This document shows positions 26,100 through 37,891 of a stretch of DNA of 64,000 bases, piece after piece. The notes under the pieces are model-generated. The model did not search any database and had not been told where the DNA came from. It was given only the letters and a program-made list of their open reading frames with translations. Both the position numbers and the translations under genes were made by a program. Source of the stretch: Lycocorax pyrrhopterus obiensis (lineage: Eukaryota > Chordata > Aves > Passeriformes > Paradisaeidae); assembly GCA_014706295.1 (NCBI GenBank), contig JACSVZ010000022.1:4296830-4360829 (forward strand). Direction: 5' to 3'. The first letter of the stretch is position 1. Each line of letters begins with the position of its first letter.

Positions 26100-27425
26100 G
26101 TACTAAGAATTCCCGCTTACCCATGAGTCTTCCCTTCATTTTATTGCTGGAAAAGGTTAATAGAAGTATTTGGCAGTGAGATTTGAAATGTCTGTGAGAA
26201 TAGCTCTGTTCCTCTGAGGGTGATGACTGAGCAGTATTGGAAGGAAATGTAAGCAGATTGGCTCTGTAATATTTGGAAACAGTGCCTGATGGGATTTACA
26301 AAATGCCCAGGCAGCCTGTGCTCCAAAATGTGAACTGGGTGCATTGGCAGAGAATTCAGACACCACTAAGCCTGAGAGGAGCCACCTATAAAGCCAGGAA
26401 GCAATACCAGTACCACGGTTAACCACAGAATCCTAGAGTGGTTTGGGTTGGGAGGGACCTTAAAGACCATCTTGTTCCACCCCCTTCCATGGACAGGGAC
26501 ACCTTCCACTAGACCAAGCCCCATCCAAGCTGGCCTGAAACACTTTCAGGGATGGGGCAGCCACAGCTTCTCTGGGAACAAGCCTCGTTGTCTCAGAGGT
26601 GACATGCATGGAACTGGGGCTTTGGGAGCACTCAGCCTACCTGGGGAGTTTGAGTCAACCTTCCTTGTAAACTACAGCCAAGGAGGAAGGAGAGGTTTTG
26701 CTCAATAAACTATTAAGGTGCCTTGAATATGGACATCCATGATCCCATTCCCAAAATACCAGTAGCTTTCACTCTGCCCAATGGGTGTGAACTGTGGAGA
26801 GGGATATATTGAAGGTTATTAAAGGGACAAACCACATCAGTTGCAGAATATTCCTGAAATGAAACTAGTTGAAGGTTGGGATGGTATCTGGGAGAAGTCT
26901 CATAGGTTCTGTCCTGCTCGTGCTCATCCCTGAGCATCCACTGCAGCTTTAACTAATGATCTAATATCTAAAGGGATATTTCATAACTCCTTTGTGTCTT
27001 CAGACCTTGTGTGTTTCACACAGTCACCAGGTAACGTTCAGGCTGTCTGGCTCTCCTGGGCTCCGAGAGTTGAGCTTCAACTGTACCAGGACAAGCAGGA
27101 CACCTCAGTGACAAGACATGGAGAGGTCACAATGCTTACAGCTGTGGACTCGCTTCCTCCTGCTCCTTTTCCCTCTCCTTCTTTCCACCCTTTTTCACAG
27201 CACCATCAATCAACATCTCCCCCTTTGGGCTGCCACCTTCCCCCCACAGCACTTCCCACACTGGAGACAGTGTTGGGCTGGGTTGGAGCTGTCACCTGAA
27301 GCAGGACTTGTGTCTGTAATGGTTGTGGGGCCTAGGCAAGGATTAGCAGTGCTGGATGCTGGACCCAGCCAGGTCTGACTGCAGGACAAAAGTACTCAGT
27401 CTCAAGAGGCTTCTGGTTTTCTCAG
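26100..27425 (+). other. MMP24: MMP24 intron
   Basis: A 1.3-kb intron containing a CR1 3' end in antisense orientation at 26423-26600. Nothing else is recognised in it. The pyrimidine-rich end 'ggttttctcag' at 27415-27425 is the acceptor of the next exon. Confidence 0.85.
26423..26600 (-). repeat. CR1 LINE 3' end, antisense
   Basis: The plus strand reads the reverse complement of a CR1 terminus: 'ccacagaatcctagagtgg', 'tttgggttgggagggacctt', 'aaagaccatcttgttccacc', 'ccatggacagggacacctt', 'cactagaccaagccccatcc'. Homology fades after about 26600. Confidence 0.9.
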
Positions 27426-27564
27426 GATCGCTGGTTCTGGCGTCTGCGCAACAACCGGGTGCAGGAGGGGTATCCCATGCAGATTGAGCAGTTCTGGAAG
27501 GGCCTCCCTGCAAAGATCGACGCAGCCTATGAGCGCTCTGATGGCAAATTCGTTTTCTTCAAAG
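27426..27564 (+). CDS. MMP24: MMP24 hemopexin blade exon
   Basis: A 139-bp exon, phase 0 in and phase 1 out, donor 'gtacag'. The product begins [20 protein letters not shown] and ends GKFVFFK plus the first base of Gly. It has the DRWFWR and FVFFKG signatures of consecutive hemopexin-like repeats. Residue differences from human MMP24 are few and conservative. It corresponds to human exon 7. Confidence 0.96.
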
Positions 27565-28478
27565 GTACAGTACAGTTCAGTGCGAGCCAACCACTCCTGC
27601 CCCACCTCAGGCTGCTTTTATGGCATGAAAATGGTGAAAACAGGTATGCTGCACCCTTGTCCTTTTCCAAGGGGGCACTTCAAGCAGCTACTGATCCTTA
27701 AAGTACAGTTCAGTGTGGGCTGGCCTTGCCAGGAAAATCTCTTTATAGAGATTTTCAATTAGGGGAAGTTGGCTTTCATGTGATAACAAGAAACAGCTCC
27801 TATTTCCCAGGGAGTGTCAGTCCCCTGCCTATCTCCTTGAACACCTTTCACCAGGGCACTGAGGCATCTCCAGGTACAGGGCACTCCCAAACCTCATTTC
27901 TGGACAATTGTCTCCTAAAACAAAATGACCAACCTTGTGCCGGGGCCCACTTCAGCTCCTTGTATGGTGACAGTGTCTGAACAGGGTCCTGTAACTTGAG
28001 AGCAAGTTGTGAGCAAGGAAGCATGGCTGGAAAGCATGTCCAGTACAAAACCACAGTACCTGAGCTTCTGAATTTATGTCTGCAGCTTCAGTACCTCAGC
28101 TTTTTAAGCTGTATTAAAACTTGAGAAGGCTCAGGGAAAGGCAACAGAAATGTCTGAACATCTTGGGCTGACCAACACCTCAGCCTGAGGAAGAGATGGC
28201 AGACAGGGGATGAGACAAGTCTTTGAAATCATTACTGGCATGAGAAGGTAAATGGGAAAGGGCTGTTCAACAGCTCTCCTAAAACAAGAGCTGAGGAGCA
28301 GCAGATGAAATAAGGTTTCAGATTCAAAATGAAGTGGAGGAGCAGCTTTTTCACAGATTACAGTTAAGCCTGGAAGCCCTCAACATCCTGTGGCTCACTG
28401 CAGTTGGTTTAGGTTCATATCAATTCAACTCCTAACCAGGCCAATCTGTTTGTTGTTTGTGTCCCCACTCACCTCTAG
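27565..28478 (+). other. MMP24: MMP24 intron with old CR1 remnant
   Basis: The 0.9-kb intron contains, at about 28110-28390, a decayed CR1-type 3' region: 'gagaaggctcagggaaaggc', 'ctttgaaatcattactgg', 'agcagctttttcacagatta' and 'ctggaagccctcaacatcc' in the order expected for the element. The rest is unique. Confidence 0.6.
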
Positions 28479-28745
28479 GAGATAAGTACTGGGTTTTTAA
28501 GGAAGTGACAGCAGAGCCAGGCTACCCTCACAGCCTGGTGGAGCTGGGGAACTGCCTGCCCCGGGAGGGCATCGACACGGCGCTGCGCTGGGAGCCCGTG
28601 GGCAAAACCTACTTCTTCAAGGGGGACAGGTACTGGAGGTACAACGAGGACAAGAGAGCAACGGACCCAGGATACCCAAAGCCCATCACCGTGTGGAGAG
28701 GAATCCCTCAGGCTCCTCAGGGGGCTTTCATCAGCAAGGAAGGCT
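28479..28745 (+). CDS. MMP24: MMP24 hemopexin blades exon
   Basis: A 267-bp exon, acceptor 'tcacctctag', donor 'gtatgt', phase 1 at both ends. It encodes DKYWVFKEVTAEPGYPHSLV and then the conserved LPREGIDTALRWEPVGKTYF segment, FKGDRYWRYNED, and GIPQAPQGAFISKEG. These are hemopexin repeats 2 and 3 of MT-MMPs. The codon split across the next intron gives Phe at a position that is Tyr in human MMP24. The third codon positions here are markedly more GC-rich than the intron sequence. It corresponds to human exon 8. Confidence 0.96.
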
Positions 28746-30022
28746 GTATGTGTCTGCAGTCATTACAGCTGTTAGATCGGGAAGAGCTGGTCTGTGCTGG
28801 GACCTGGGCGATTGGATGTGGAGTGTTTTGAGTGTTTTCTGATCCAGGAATCAAGTCTCAGAAGCCCTGGGGTCACCTGGGCTTTGTGAGCAGCAGCAGT
28901 TTGAGATCCTTCCTGACCCTCATCCCAACCCACACACCTCCTCAGCTGCTAAACCACATTATGACAATCCAGCTCATGGGGAATGGGATTTTTTCTGCCA
29001 CAGTAGACCCTACCCAGCTTTTCCTGGGCCCTGGTTCTGAGGATGCTGGAACTTACATTTCCTCCTAATTTACCTGTAGTGAGCTCTGGCTCTCTGCTAA
29101 AGGCTCCAACCTGTCTGATGTTAGCAGTTAGCCTTGAAGTTATGCTCTGAGTAGGGGCTTGGAGCTCCAGAGGCCCCTTCCAACACATTTCTTTCTCTGA
29201 TTTGAAGATTTCCTCCTCCTCCAGTTAGGGAAAGAGCCAGCAGAAGGGGCCTGTGCCATTGAGGCTGTGTTCATATCTGGAGCTGTGGTGTGAGAGGCTG
29301 TAGGGCTGGGCCAGGCTGGAGGATAGCAGTGAGACCAGCCAAGCTGGGGAACAGTGCAGGAGACCAGCACTTTCACCGCAGCTCCCTTCTCCTATTCTCT
29401 TTCTTTTTTTTCTAATAACTTGAGAGTCATTAGAAAATGAGTCATCTGGGGAGAGGGAGGTGCTTCGAACAACATGTAGCATAAAGCACCACCCTTTTAT
29501 TAGCAGCAGGACAGCACTGCTCCTTAACACAGGCCAAATCTTCGTGATTCTGTGGCAAAAGGACTGACTCAGCATTTGCTCCCTCAGGCTGAATGAACAG
29601 AAACCTGGTGTTCTTCCAAACACTGTCACACCCAGACACACGCTGGCACCCTGCAGATGATGTTAATCACTTGGTAATGACGAGCACATCTTTACAGGTG
29701 CTTGTGTAAAAAATGACTCACTGCAGAACCCTTCCTTTAAAGTTAGTAGGGCTTTGTTTTTTAATTCCCAGCTCGTCTTGGCCAAGGGGATTGGTGTTCC
29801 ATGGGCAATGTTGAACACACAGGGCAGGGTTATAGCTTCTCCTTTAAATCCCAGCTCCAAAACCACCTTGACTTTACAATGGCTTGGGAATGCCCTGGAT
29901 AAATGTGTTTTATTGATTTAGGTAGTGGCTAGTTTCAGTTGTCCAGGCTCCCTTAATGTCCTCCCACAAGCACAGCTCATTAACCGTAAATAGTGAGAAA
30001 TACTCTCTGTTTTGTCTCCTAG
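28746..30022 (+). other. MMP24: Last MMP24 intron
   Basis: A 1.28-kb intron with no recognisable gene or repeat. The open frame through 29225-29641 on the minus strand shows no homology. It ends 'tgttttgtctcctag' at 30022, the acceptor of the final exon. Confidence 0.8.
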
Positions 30023-30360
30023 TTTACACCTACTTTTACAAAGGGAAAGAGTACTGGAAGTTCGATAACCAGAGGCTGAGTGTGGAGCCAGGCTACCCCA
30101 GGTCGATCCTCAGGGACTGGATGGGCTGTAACCAGAAGGATGTTGAGCGGAGCAAGGACCGGCGCCTCCCGCACGACGATGTGGATATCATGGTGACAAT
30201 AAACGACGTGCCCAGCACCGTCAATGCCATCGCAGTGGTGATCCCCTGCATCCTGTCCCTGTGTATCCTTGTCCTGGTATACACAATCTTCCAGTTTAAA
30301 AACAAAGAGGTGCAGCAAAATGTTGTGTACTACAAAAGACCTGTCCAGGAATGGGTATGA
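30023..30360 (+). CDS. MMP24: MMP24 final exon: last blade, stem, membrane anchor, tail
   Basis: It encodes YTYFYKGKEYWKFDN, the closing disulfide Cys in DWMGCNQKD, and a stem with the basic stretch RSKDRRLPHDD at the place where human MT5-MMP is shed by a furin-type protease. A single membrane helix (about 24 residues, AIAVVIPCILSLCILVLVYT onward) follows, then a short cytoplasmic tail ending PVQEWV. The EWV end is the PDZ ligand known to bind Mint-3 and related adaptors in mammals. TGA is at 30358-30360. Joined to the four exons above, it gives 373 residues, which agrees with the human protein from the same residue to its end. Confidence 0.96.
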
Positions 30361-32545
30361 CACAGCCCGCTGCACGTTTCAACTCATTGAGCTGATGAGG
30401 ACTATGAACAGACACAAAAAAGAGAAAAAAATGCATTGAAAAGCCTACCAAACAAAACTACTTCAGTGACCTACAAGTTTTGGACACCCTGGGATGGAAA
30501 TAAGCAGGAAAACCGGAAAAAATACAGGCAGGAAGCCTTGCAGCGTGGAGCCTCTTTCCTTCGTACTGCTTTGGTCACCTGCCGGTCGCGGTGCCATCCA
30601 CCGGCTCGCTCTGCCGGCACCAGAGTCTTCGAGACAGGTTTCAACTGATCTGGGAAACTTGCTTCAGTTCCCTGCACCAGTGCTCCCTGTTAAACCCAGC
30701 ATTCTCCAGTGTAGCTAAACCACCTCTGAACAGAACCATTTTTTTAATAGCTGTCTCATAAATGAATTAAGATCATGAAATCTATGAACAAGAACAATTT
30801 CAGTGTCATAAGCAGAAGACATTCTGATGCTGAATCATTCTAAAAAATCTTCTTAGTTTATTACAAAATCCAGGGATCTGCCTGGATACGATTTTCCAAT
30901 ACCTGCTGGTCAGATGTTTTGTACATTCATAACTAATCAATGCTGCCACTCAGCACAGTGCACGAGGAACCACCGAGCACTCAAAGAGGTACCGGAGTGT
31001 GGAGCAGAAGCTCAAGAAGCACCAACAGACACCTGGCAACATCAAGCCCTAGACTGGGACAATCTGAAGACAAAGTAATTTGGTCTAAAAAAAAAACCAA
31101 AAAAAAAACAATCATGGTTTTTGTTTTGGGAGCCACTCATGAAAGAAATATTTAAATGTCATGTAAGTTGGTTTAAGCTCCCGCCAGCAAGAACCCATGA
31201 ACCAATGGTTACCGAAATACCGGGAGTGTGTGTAGATGCAGACTGCACTCTGCCCGTTAAGACGCTGGGAAAAGATGAGTTGTTGTTCCGTGGCATGTGT
31301 AACTAGATTGTGGAATTTGTACGTTGGGTTTCAGGAGAATGGAAATGTTTGTTCGGAGTGAGGTCGTCATTATATTTTGCTGAAATAATCAAGGTACGGT
31401 AAGAATTAGGCCTGTTTATAAAACTAAATCCAACCCCTGTAGATGTTACAAACATTGTATGCCTTCAGAATTTGGGGTTTTTTTTGTTTTGCTCACTTCT
31501 TCACAGGCAAATATTTGACAAGGACCAAAGGAAGCATGCCACACAGTAGAATGAGTTTACCACATTTGAAAGAGCCATAAAAATTAGGTAAAGGCAAGAA
31601 AAATACCTTAACTTTCAACTAGTGACTTTCCACAGATCTCTTCCTACAACAGTAGCTTCTACTTATCCCTCTTACAGTTGTGAGTGGTTCAGGACATTGT
31701 GCCCTAACCACAAACTTTTGATTTTCATGTTGATGCTGATATTTTTACCGTGTTGAATAAGAGTGGAAGAGTCTATTGCAGTGCAGTGTAACGGTGAAGT
31801 CCAGCACTGTACAGAAGTGCCATCCATGTCAGCACAGGAATTGCTTTGCCCACTCACTGTGGGGAACAGGTGATTAACCTAAGCCCTCTGCCTATAACTG
31901 AATTTTATTGAGTGCAATGGAAGTGCAATGCACAGAATGTCCACTTAGTATAGAAAAAGTACAGCTTTATAATGTCAGCTCTGAAAAAAACCCCAAGGAC
32001 TACAAACATGCTAAAACTATTCCTAATTACAATGAGGAACGAAGCCGCAGAGAGATCGTTAGCATTCCGGATTGCTAATTAGTGCTCAAATATTGCTCTG
32101 GTGAAGCAGGATAGACACATAGATTCGTCTGGTGAAGCCCACTAGGACTGCATTAACGCGTGGTTTCAAATTGTATTTTGTCCTTCATAACTGATTTCCA
32201 TAGCCAAGCTGTTTCTTGTGTTTAAACATAAACTATTACCAACATATTACAAAGTAAGTGAGAAGCTCGTAGATGCGAAACTTTGAACTGTAGTGACAAA
32301 ACGTGCTAACGTCTCATGATGGGTGAAGGAGTGCGAAGGACCAAACGAAGTCAGAGCTACTGATCAGACACCCCCACGCTACTCCGCGTTGCTCTGTGTA
32401 CCAGAGGTGTGGTGGGACACACACCACGGACGCCACAGCCACATGGCACCTCGGTCTCATCTGGACGCTGCCATCTCGCCGGGACTGCGACAGCCCAAAC
32501 CTTTGAGCAACTTCCAACAGCCATCATTAAAAAAAAAAAAAAAAT
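30361..32545 (+). other. MMP24: MMP24 3' untranslated region (distal end tentative)
   Basis: It follows the MMP24 stop codon directly. No canonical AATAAA is seen on the plus strand in the next 2 kb. The best candidate is ATTAAA at 32525-32530, which runs straight into an A-rich tract, giving a UTR of about 2.2 kb. That is similar to mammalian MMP24 but not proven. The region is A/T-rich with several oligo-A and oligo-T runs and has no coding potential. Confidence 0.45.
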
Positions 32546-35160
32546 TAAAAAAAATTTACAATGGAGAGCCATGTCTGGGTTTGTTTCTGTTTTCTCCCCC
32601 TGCCCCAAAGGTAGGTTTTTGGCCTGTCCAAGGAACGAGCTGCTCAGGCAGCGCAGTGCCTGGGGGGGCTGGAGGCTGAGCGGTGTGCCCGGGGTGGCTG
32701 CAGCAAGGCCAGCTGCTGCCCTGGGCTGCCAAAACCCAGCCTCAGCTGCTGCTCCATAGAGCCACAGAAATACCTCGGGGCCTTCTCTACCTGCCCTGTA
32801 CCTGGCTCCTGGGGCAGGTGTTACGTATTGGGAGTTTCCAGGGGGTGAGGTATTGCAGGAGGTGTTCAGGGGGTGAGAACAGCCCTCTGCAGCCACAGGG
32901 GGGTAAACAGCTTTCCTCCAGCACAATCCCGTTCATTATCATCTCTGTTTTGCTATGATCAGCCCCTGGACAGTCCTAGGGTAACTTGGATCTGGGCACA
33001 AACATGGTTTTTTTGTGTAAGAGACAGTTCCCAGCCCTGAGCTCTTTGCTGGGATCCTGTGCTGTGCTGCAGAAGCACCGGACTCGCTGCCCATCAGCCT
33101 GGCCCAACCTCTCTGTAGGCAGGGGCTGTGTTCCAGCTCCTGTCCAGAAACGCAGGACATGTTGTTCCCACAGGGGAGCAAGGATCAGCAGGGCTAATTC
33201 AACTCTCACAAGCAAAAGGCTGTTCTAAGTGTGTTCCTGTGATCCTGCTCTGCAGCACAGGGGTTTGGACAGCCCAGGGACCCTGGAACACCCTGGACAA
33301 GTTGCTAGCCACGCTCACTACACTGCACTCAATATCCTATTTGGTTTTTTTCCAGTTTTTGACTACTTTGAATAATTTAATCACTATTCAGGCTCATTGT
33401 CCCAGGAAACTTAGACATTTGCTGGGATACATGATCACTACATTCACAAAAGTTGGTCCTCCACTAAGACAGATTAATTATTCCTAACTTACAACTAGTC
33501 ATTAAACCTCAAGATCTCCCATCTAACACCGTGAGGACTCAGAGGTTTAAAAACCTCTGTAAAGGATCCTGATAAAAGTTTTTGGCCATTAAAGCACACA
33601 CAGCTACACACCCCAAGACCTTCTCACTGAACCCAGTTATGAGACTTTCATTTCTCCCTCCTGTCACATTCATCCCATGGCTCAATTCCAGCCCTTCTCA
33701 TAGTATCACCTATTTGTCCAGCACACCTTTAGTTCCTCAGATCATTCCTGCAACCCTTCCTAGCACCTGAAGTCATGTGTTGCCTTCCACTGCCTGATGG
33801 CAAAGGTGCCAGGTGGCTTTAGCCATGGTATGTAACCCACAGCTTTGTAGCTCAGCAATTTCATTTTTAAGAATCCCAAGAACCCGTGGGAACCCAGCTC
33901 TGGGGACATACGATTTGATTTTATTGACTATTCCTTAACACCTCTGGGTATCATCACCATGCATGCTGTGCTGCCTTGGACACGAAAGCACATGAAAAGG
34001 GTCAGTCAGGTGCTGCACTGTGCTTGTGCCCCGGGCTGTGATGCCAAGGGCCTGTCACCTGGAATCCTGCTGGTCTGTAACCCTTCACCTGGGCTGTCAT
34101 TTCACCCTTGCTGAGGCACATTGCTGTGCTCAGCCTCCTCCTCACCACCCTGCTCCTGCCAGCTCTGGCACTGCAGGGCAGGATCTCGGGGGAAGTAATG
34201 GGCAGCGGCATGAGAATTTCACTCCTTCTTTCCCCAGCTTCTTTTGGAGTTTTTGAGACCCAAAATTTAATGTAGATGAGCATTACCCCAAAATATCTAT
34301 TTGCAGAAACGCTTGGCAACCACTGTGCAACATTTGCATCTCATCTACACATAGTGCTCAGGCTAAAGACGCATCATGGATTTACAGCTAATGCTGCTTT
34401 GGGCTGTCTGGGCTTTGTTTTCCTAATTAGCTCCAGACATTGTTTGCTTTCTTGACCATTGCTGAAGCCTGAGCACATCTGTTCCAATATGGACCTTCAG
34501 TCAGGAATGTGCTCTGAATGGAACTCTGCCCAGAGTTCACCACTATGGGGTGAAATCTGGATTCTTAACCAAATGTGCTTCACTTCACACTCAGCTGCAC
34601 TAAATTTACCTTTCTGTCCAGTCCTCATCCTCACAAAGTCAGTATGGCCAAAATTCCCTGCCCTCATCCACTGTCTTTCCTAAAGCAGACATGTAAGAGG
34701 GCTTCCCTCATTCCATGGGATCACTCACCCAAGGTCCCTAAATGCCTTTGGCACAAAATCCTGCCAAATGCCTTTTGAAAATACAACTGACAGTACAAGA
34801 GACCTTCTCCCTATCCCTGTGGACTCCTTAAAGAGCTGCACAGGTCTTCTGAGGCACAACTTGCCATTGAAATATCACGTTTATCCTCTCTCATGATCCA
34901 TGTTTCTAAATCCATTCTTTATTATAGTTTGTTTTCCTTGTACACAGGTCCATCTCACTAGTTCAGAATTCCCACAGACCCATGTTCAGAACAGGTATCA
35001 CATTTGCTCCACCTAAAAGCTGAGCCCTGTGAGGTGGCCAAAGGGATGCAGCTTCTCACTCTAAATACTGAGACAGGCTGGGAGGAGACCTGGAGTCAGT
35101 GCCAAGACAGGTGGTGCATGATATCAAACAGTTGATATCTCATCAGAGATGATCATGGCA
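32546..35160. other. Intergenic space between converging MMP24 and EIF6
   Basis: No gene was recognised. A perfect 20-bp palindrome sits at 33540-33559. Open frames at 32357-32926 (minus) and 32323-32759 (plus) overlap each other, reflect local GC content and lack domains. MMP24 read-through or a longer EIF6 3' UTR could extend into this stretch. Confidence 0.6.
33540..33559. repeat. Perfect short palindrome
   Basis: Nine-base arms CAGAGGTTT and AAACCTCTG flank a two-base AA centre. The arms could form a small hairpin in RNA from either strand. Its location between two converging genes is notable, but the palindrome is short enough to arise by chance. Confidence 0.8.
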
Positions 35161-35163
35161 ATC

Positions 35164-36470
35164 TTTATTTTAAAGTTTAAGTAGTAATCTTTTATCAGCC
35201 AAATCTTACAAAGCCTTCCCTGAACATCCAGACAGTAAAACAAAAATGGAAATTTACTCAATTTTCTACAAAGCCCAGAGCACCTGGGCTGAAAAGAGCT
35301 CTGCCCATAGGGCCCTCAGGTCATCATTCCTCAAGAGAACCCAGCTGAGAGCAAAGCAGCTGTGTTGGAGACAAGTGAAAGCTTCCTCGTACCCTCAGGA
35401 TGGGAAATGGAGGCACTTCTACGCCTTCAGTGCACCCTTAATGGACAAGCAGGAAAGCAACTGAAATGAGATATCACTGAGCAAGAGCTGTGTAGAAAGA
35501 AATTACTGTCTTCTGCCCAAAAGTAGCATCTACAGCTGCTTTCCACCTGGCACAGGCAGAGCTCTTCATGAGGAAGCTCCCAAATCTGTAGCCTCTGACT
35601 GACTATGTGACTGCTTAGAACCGTGTTATTCAACCTTTGTCTCCAAGGTAACTCCAGATGAGGTGGTCCAAATCTATCGGGATGTGCTGACTTCTAAGAG
35701 TTTCCCATTGTAGGAGGTGAACTCCTGCAGGACATATTAAGCCCACTGGCAACAGTCTGCCTTTTGGGCTCTGTCTTGCAGGTGCCTCAGAAGCAGCACA
35801 GGTGACACCAGGTCAAACACTGCTCCAGGGACTCCCAGACTGCTATTGTTAAAAGCCCTTGGATTGACACTGAAAAACTCCAGTTTTCATCCAAGCTAAT
35901 CACTTCAGAATCACCATCCCATGGGAACAGCTGCAAGTTGGGGCAAAAGAGCAGGTGATGACTTTTGAATTATTTTGTGGCAAGTAAACTACTGTATTTT
36001 TGGTATTTTGGACATACAGAGGGGTCTTACGTGTACCTAGAGCAGAAACAGCACTTGAACAGGAGTGTGGAAAGAGAGGGCAGTGCATGTAGTGCCAAAA
36101 CAAACTGCTGAGCAGCAGGACACTGGTGCAAGACTTAAGGCAAAATAATCTCTAGTGATCAACATCAAGAGCCACAAGAGTAAATATTGTGGGGTAATTT
36201 GAGGGGCTCAGTTGGCATCACAAAACCAGAAAGCAGAGCTGAAGAACTGAGCAAAGGGATAGAGAGCATTCCTTATTTGTATCTTATGCATGTTATTTGT
36301 CAGTTTTTGTGATAACAGTTTACAAAAGATGACAAAAATTTGGTTTTGTAGCCTCTCCCTTGGGCCAGGCCTGCAGAAACATCATCAGAAGGTCTGGATG
36401 TCTGTGATCCAAAGTGCAGCTCAACACTTCACTCCTTAGGAGCTTTCTGGGAAGTAGGAACCAACACTGC
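35164..36470 (-). other. EIF6: EIF6 3' untranslated region (end tentative)
   Basis: It starts after the EIF6 stop (36471-36473 on the minus strand). The first canonical poly(A) signal reading along the minus strand is AATAAA, complement of 35164-35169, giving about 1.3 kb. Mammalian EIF6 3' UTRs are shorter, so an earlier non-canonical signal may be used. No repeat was recognised inside. Confidence 0.35.
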
Positions 36471-36480
36471 TCATGTCAGG
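36471..36480 (-). CDS. EIF6: EIF6 terminal coding exon (10 coding bases)
   Basis: The minus strand reads acceptor 'tgtcttttag', then C CTG ACA TGA. The C joins the AG left by the previous exon to make Ser, giving Ser-Leu-Thr-stop, which is how vertebrate eIF6 ends. Only ten coding bases lie in this exon, so gene finders are likely to miss it and read into the intron (Arg-stop) instead. The exact phase match (AG|C) and the invariant SLT ending support it. With it the coding total is 738 bases and 245 residues. Confidence 0.88.
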
Positions 36481-37625
36481 CTAAAAGACAAAGCAGAAAG
36501 AAGATTTAGTAGTGCCAGAGTGCAGAAGGCATTTCAAAATACCAGCTTCAGTCAGTTCTCACCTTCCCACTACAAAAGCCCAGAAGAAATTTCCCTTCCT
36601 AGAAAATGACCTCTGAAATGAGGGAAGCAAGATGTTGTTGCTGCTAACAGCCAGCCACAGGAACAGACCTCTCAGGCTGGCAAAGGCAAAATGCACATTC
36701 AGCCTGGCCCAGGTAATGATCAACAGCTCAGGGCAGGTTTAATTATGGCTCTGATATGCTCAGAGACATCAAGACTTTGTACCCAAACTGTAAAAGGGCA
36801 AAGAATTCTTTAAAGGGTTCTCCACTGAAGGAATTCCTTATGCCATAAACAATTCCCAGACTGTGGCTGAGAACTCAGCCACCAAGTTACAATGCTCAGG
36901 TAGTTCAGGAACACACTTTTAGCACCACATCAGTGGTCCTCAGGGTTGTAACTCAAAGCCCAAAACCAAAGGCCAAATACAGCTCCCACAGGACATTCAT
37001 CTATGCTTAGGCCTAAATGTAAAAACATTTGTTTATGCAAAAACATTTGCACACATTAATGAATGGGGAAGGTCCCATATCATTCCCACTCCAGACAGAA
37101 AACAACACCTGCCTCACATTAAAAAGTATCTCGGACAAAGCCTTTAACAAAAAGGCTTTAAAAAAATTCAAGTTAGCAGTTTTAAATATAAGAAGTTTAA
37201 GGCAGCAGCAGCTGACAAGTTCCACAGTCTTTTTGCCTCCAGCAATGGTTACAGCAAGCATTTGAAATAATATCTGAATAACTACAGCAATCAAAAACCA
37301 AGATGACAAGCAAAGTCACTGGCATTTTAACTCTTAAAATAAGATTTGTTTTAAAAAAAAAAAATTCATGTCATAGCTGAGCACTGAAGAATTAGGAAAG
37401 AAAATCTGACAGCTGAAACAGATGTTACTGCTCACAAAAAGGACTCTCATTGCAATGAAACATTCCATAACCCAATGAGTAACTGCTGCCAGTAACCAAC
37501 AAAAGGGGAGAGGAAGTGAAAAAATGATAATTAGAACTTATAGATCAACTGTGAAACCATCTGCTTTTATAATAAAATCAAGCCTGTTTTGACCATGATC
37601 CAGCCTGGAGGTGGATCCTCCCTAC
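36481..37625 (-). other. EIF6: Last EIF6 intron
   Basis: A 1.1-kb intron, donor 'gtaggg' at 37625 and acceptor ending at 36481 on the minus strand. A/T-rich unique sequence; nothing recognised. Confidence 0.8.
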
Positions 37626-37807
37626 CTGTCAATCAGGGAATCCCTCATGTTGGTGGCAATGGTGCTTGGCTGAGCCTCGTTGAGCCTGAAGATGCTCTCG
37701 ATGACGGAGAGCTCGGTGCTGGTGGTGTCCAGCCCGCAGAAGGCGCACCAGTCGTTGACCACCATCCCTGCTGCGATCACCTCGCTGCCGCGGTTCACCG
37801 TCCCCGC
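37626..37807 (-). CDS. EIF6: EIF6 coding exon 5
   Basis: A 182-bp exon of translation initiation factor 6, the pentein-fold protein that binds the 60S ribosomal subunit in nucleolus and cytoplasm and blocks premature joining to 40S. It encodes [34 protein letters not shown] and the end [18 protein letters not shown]. It runs phase 0 in to phase 2 out (AG), donor 'gtaggg'. The codon at 37649-37651 is AAC (Asn) where human eIF6 has Ser235, the protein kinase C site linked to release from 60S. The young ERV ends 84 bp upstream of this exon's acceptor. Confidence 0.97.
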
Positions 37808-37886
37808 CTGCCAGGGACACAGCAGCAGTGAGCAGGACATGGCACAGCACAGCTCCTCACACGCTCCTGGCACAGGGCTTTACTGG
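37808..37886 (-). other. EIF6: EIF6 intron 4, acceptor-proximal part
   Basis: This short piece between the ERV target site and exon 5 carries the splice acceptor 'tgtccctggcag' (minus strand, ending at 37808) and presumably the branch point. Its polypyrimidine tract is weak, being interrupted by purines. Confidence 0.7.
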
Positions 37887-37891
37887 AGGGC
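37887..37891. repeat. Left target-site duplication AGGGC
   Basis: AGGGC directly abuts the 5' LTR here and recurs directly after the 3' LTR at 44533-44537. Five-base duplications fit ERV-L type integration. Confidence 0.95.
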
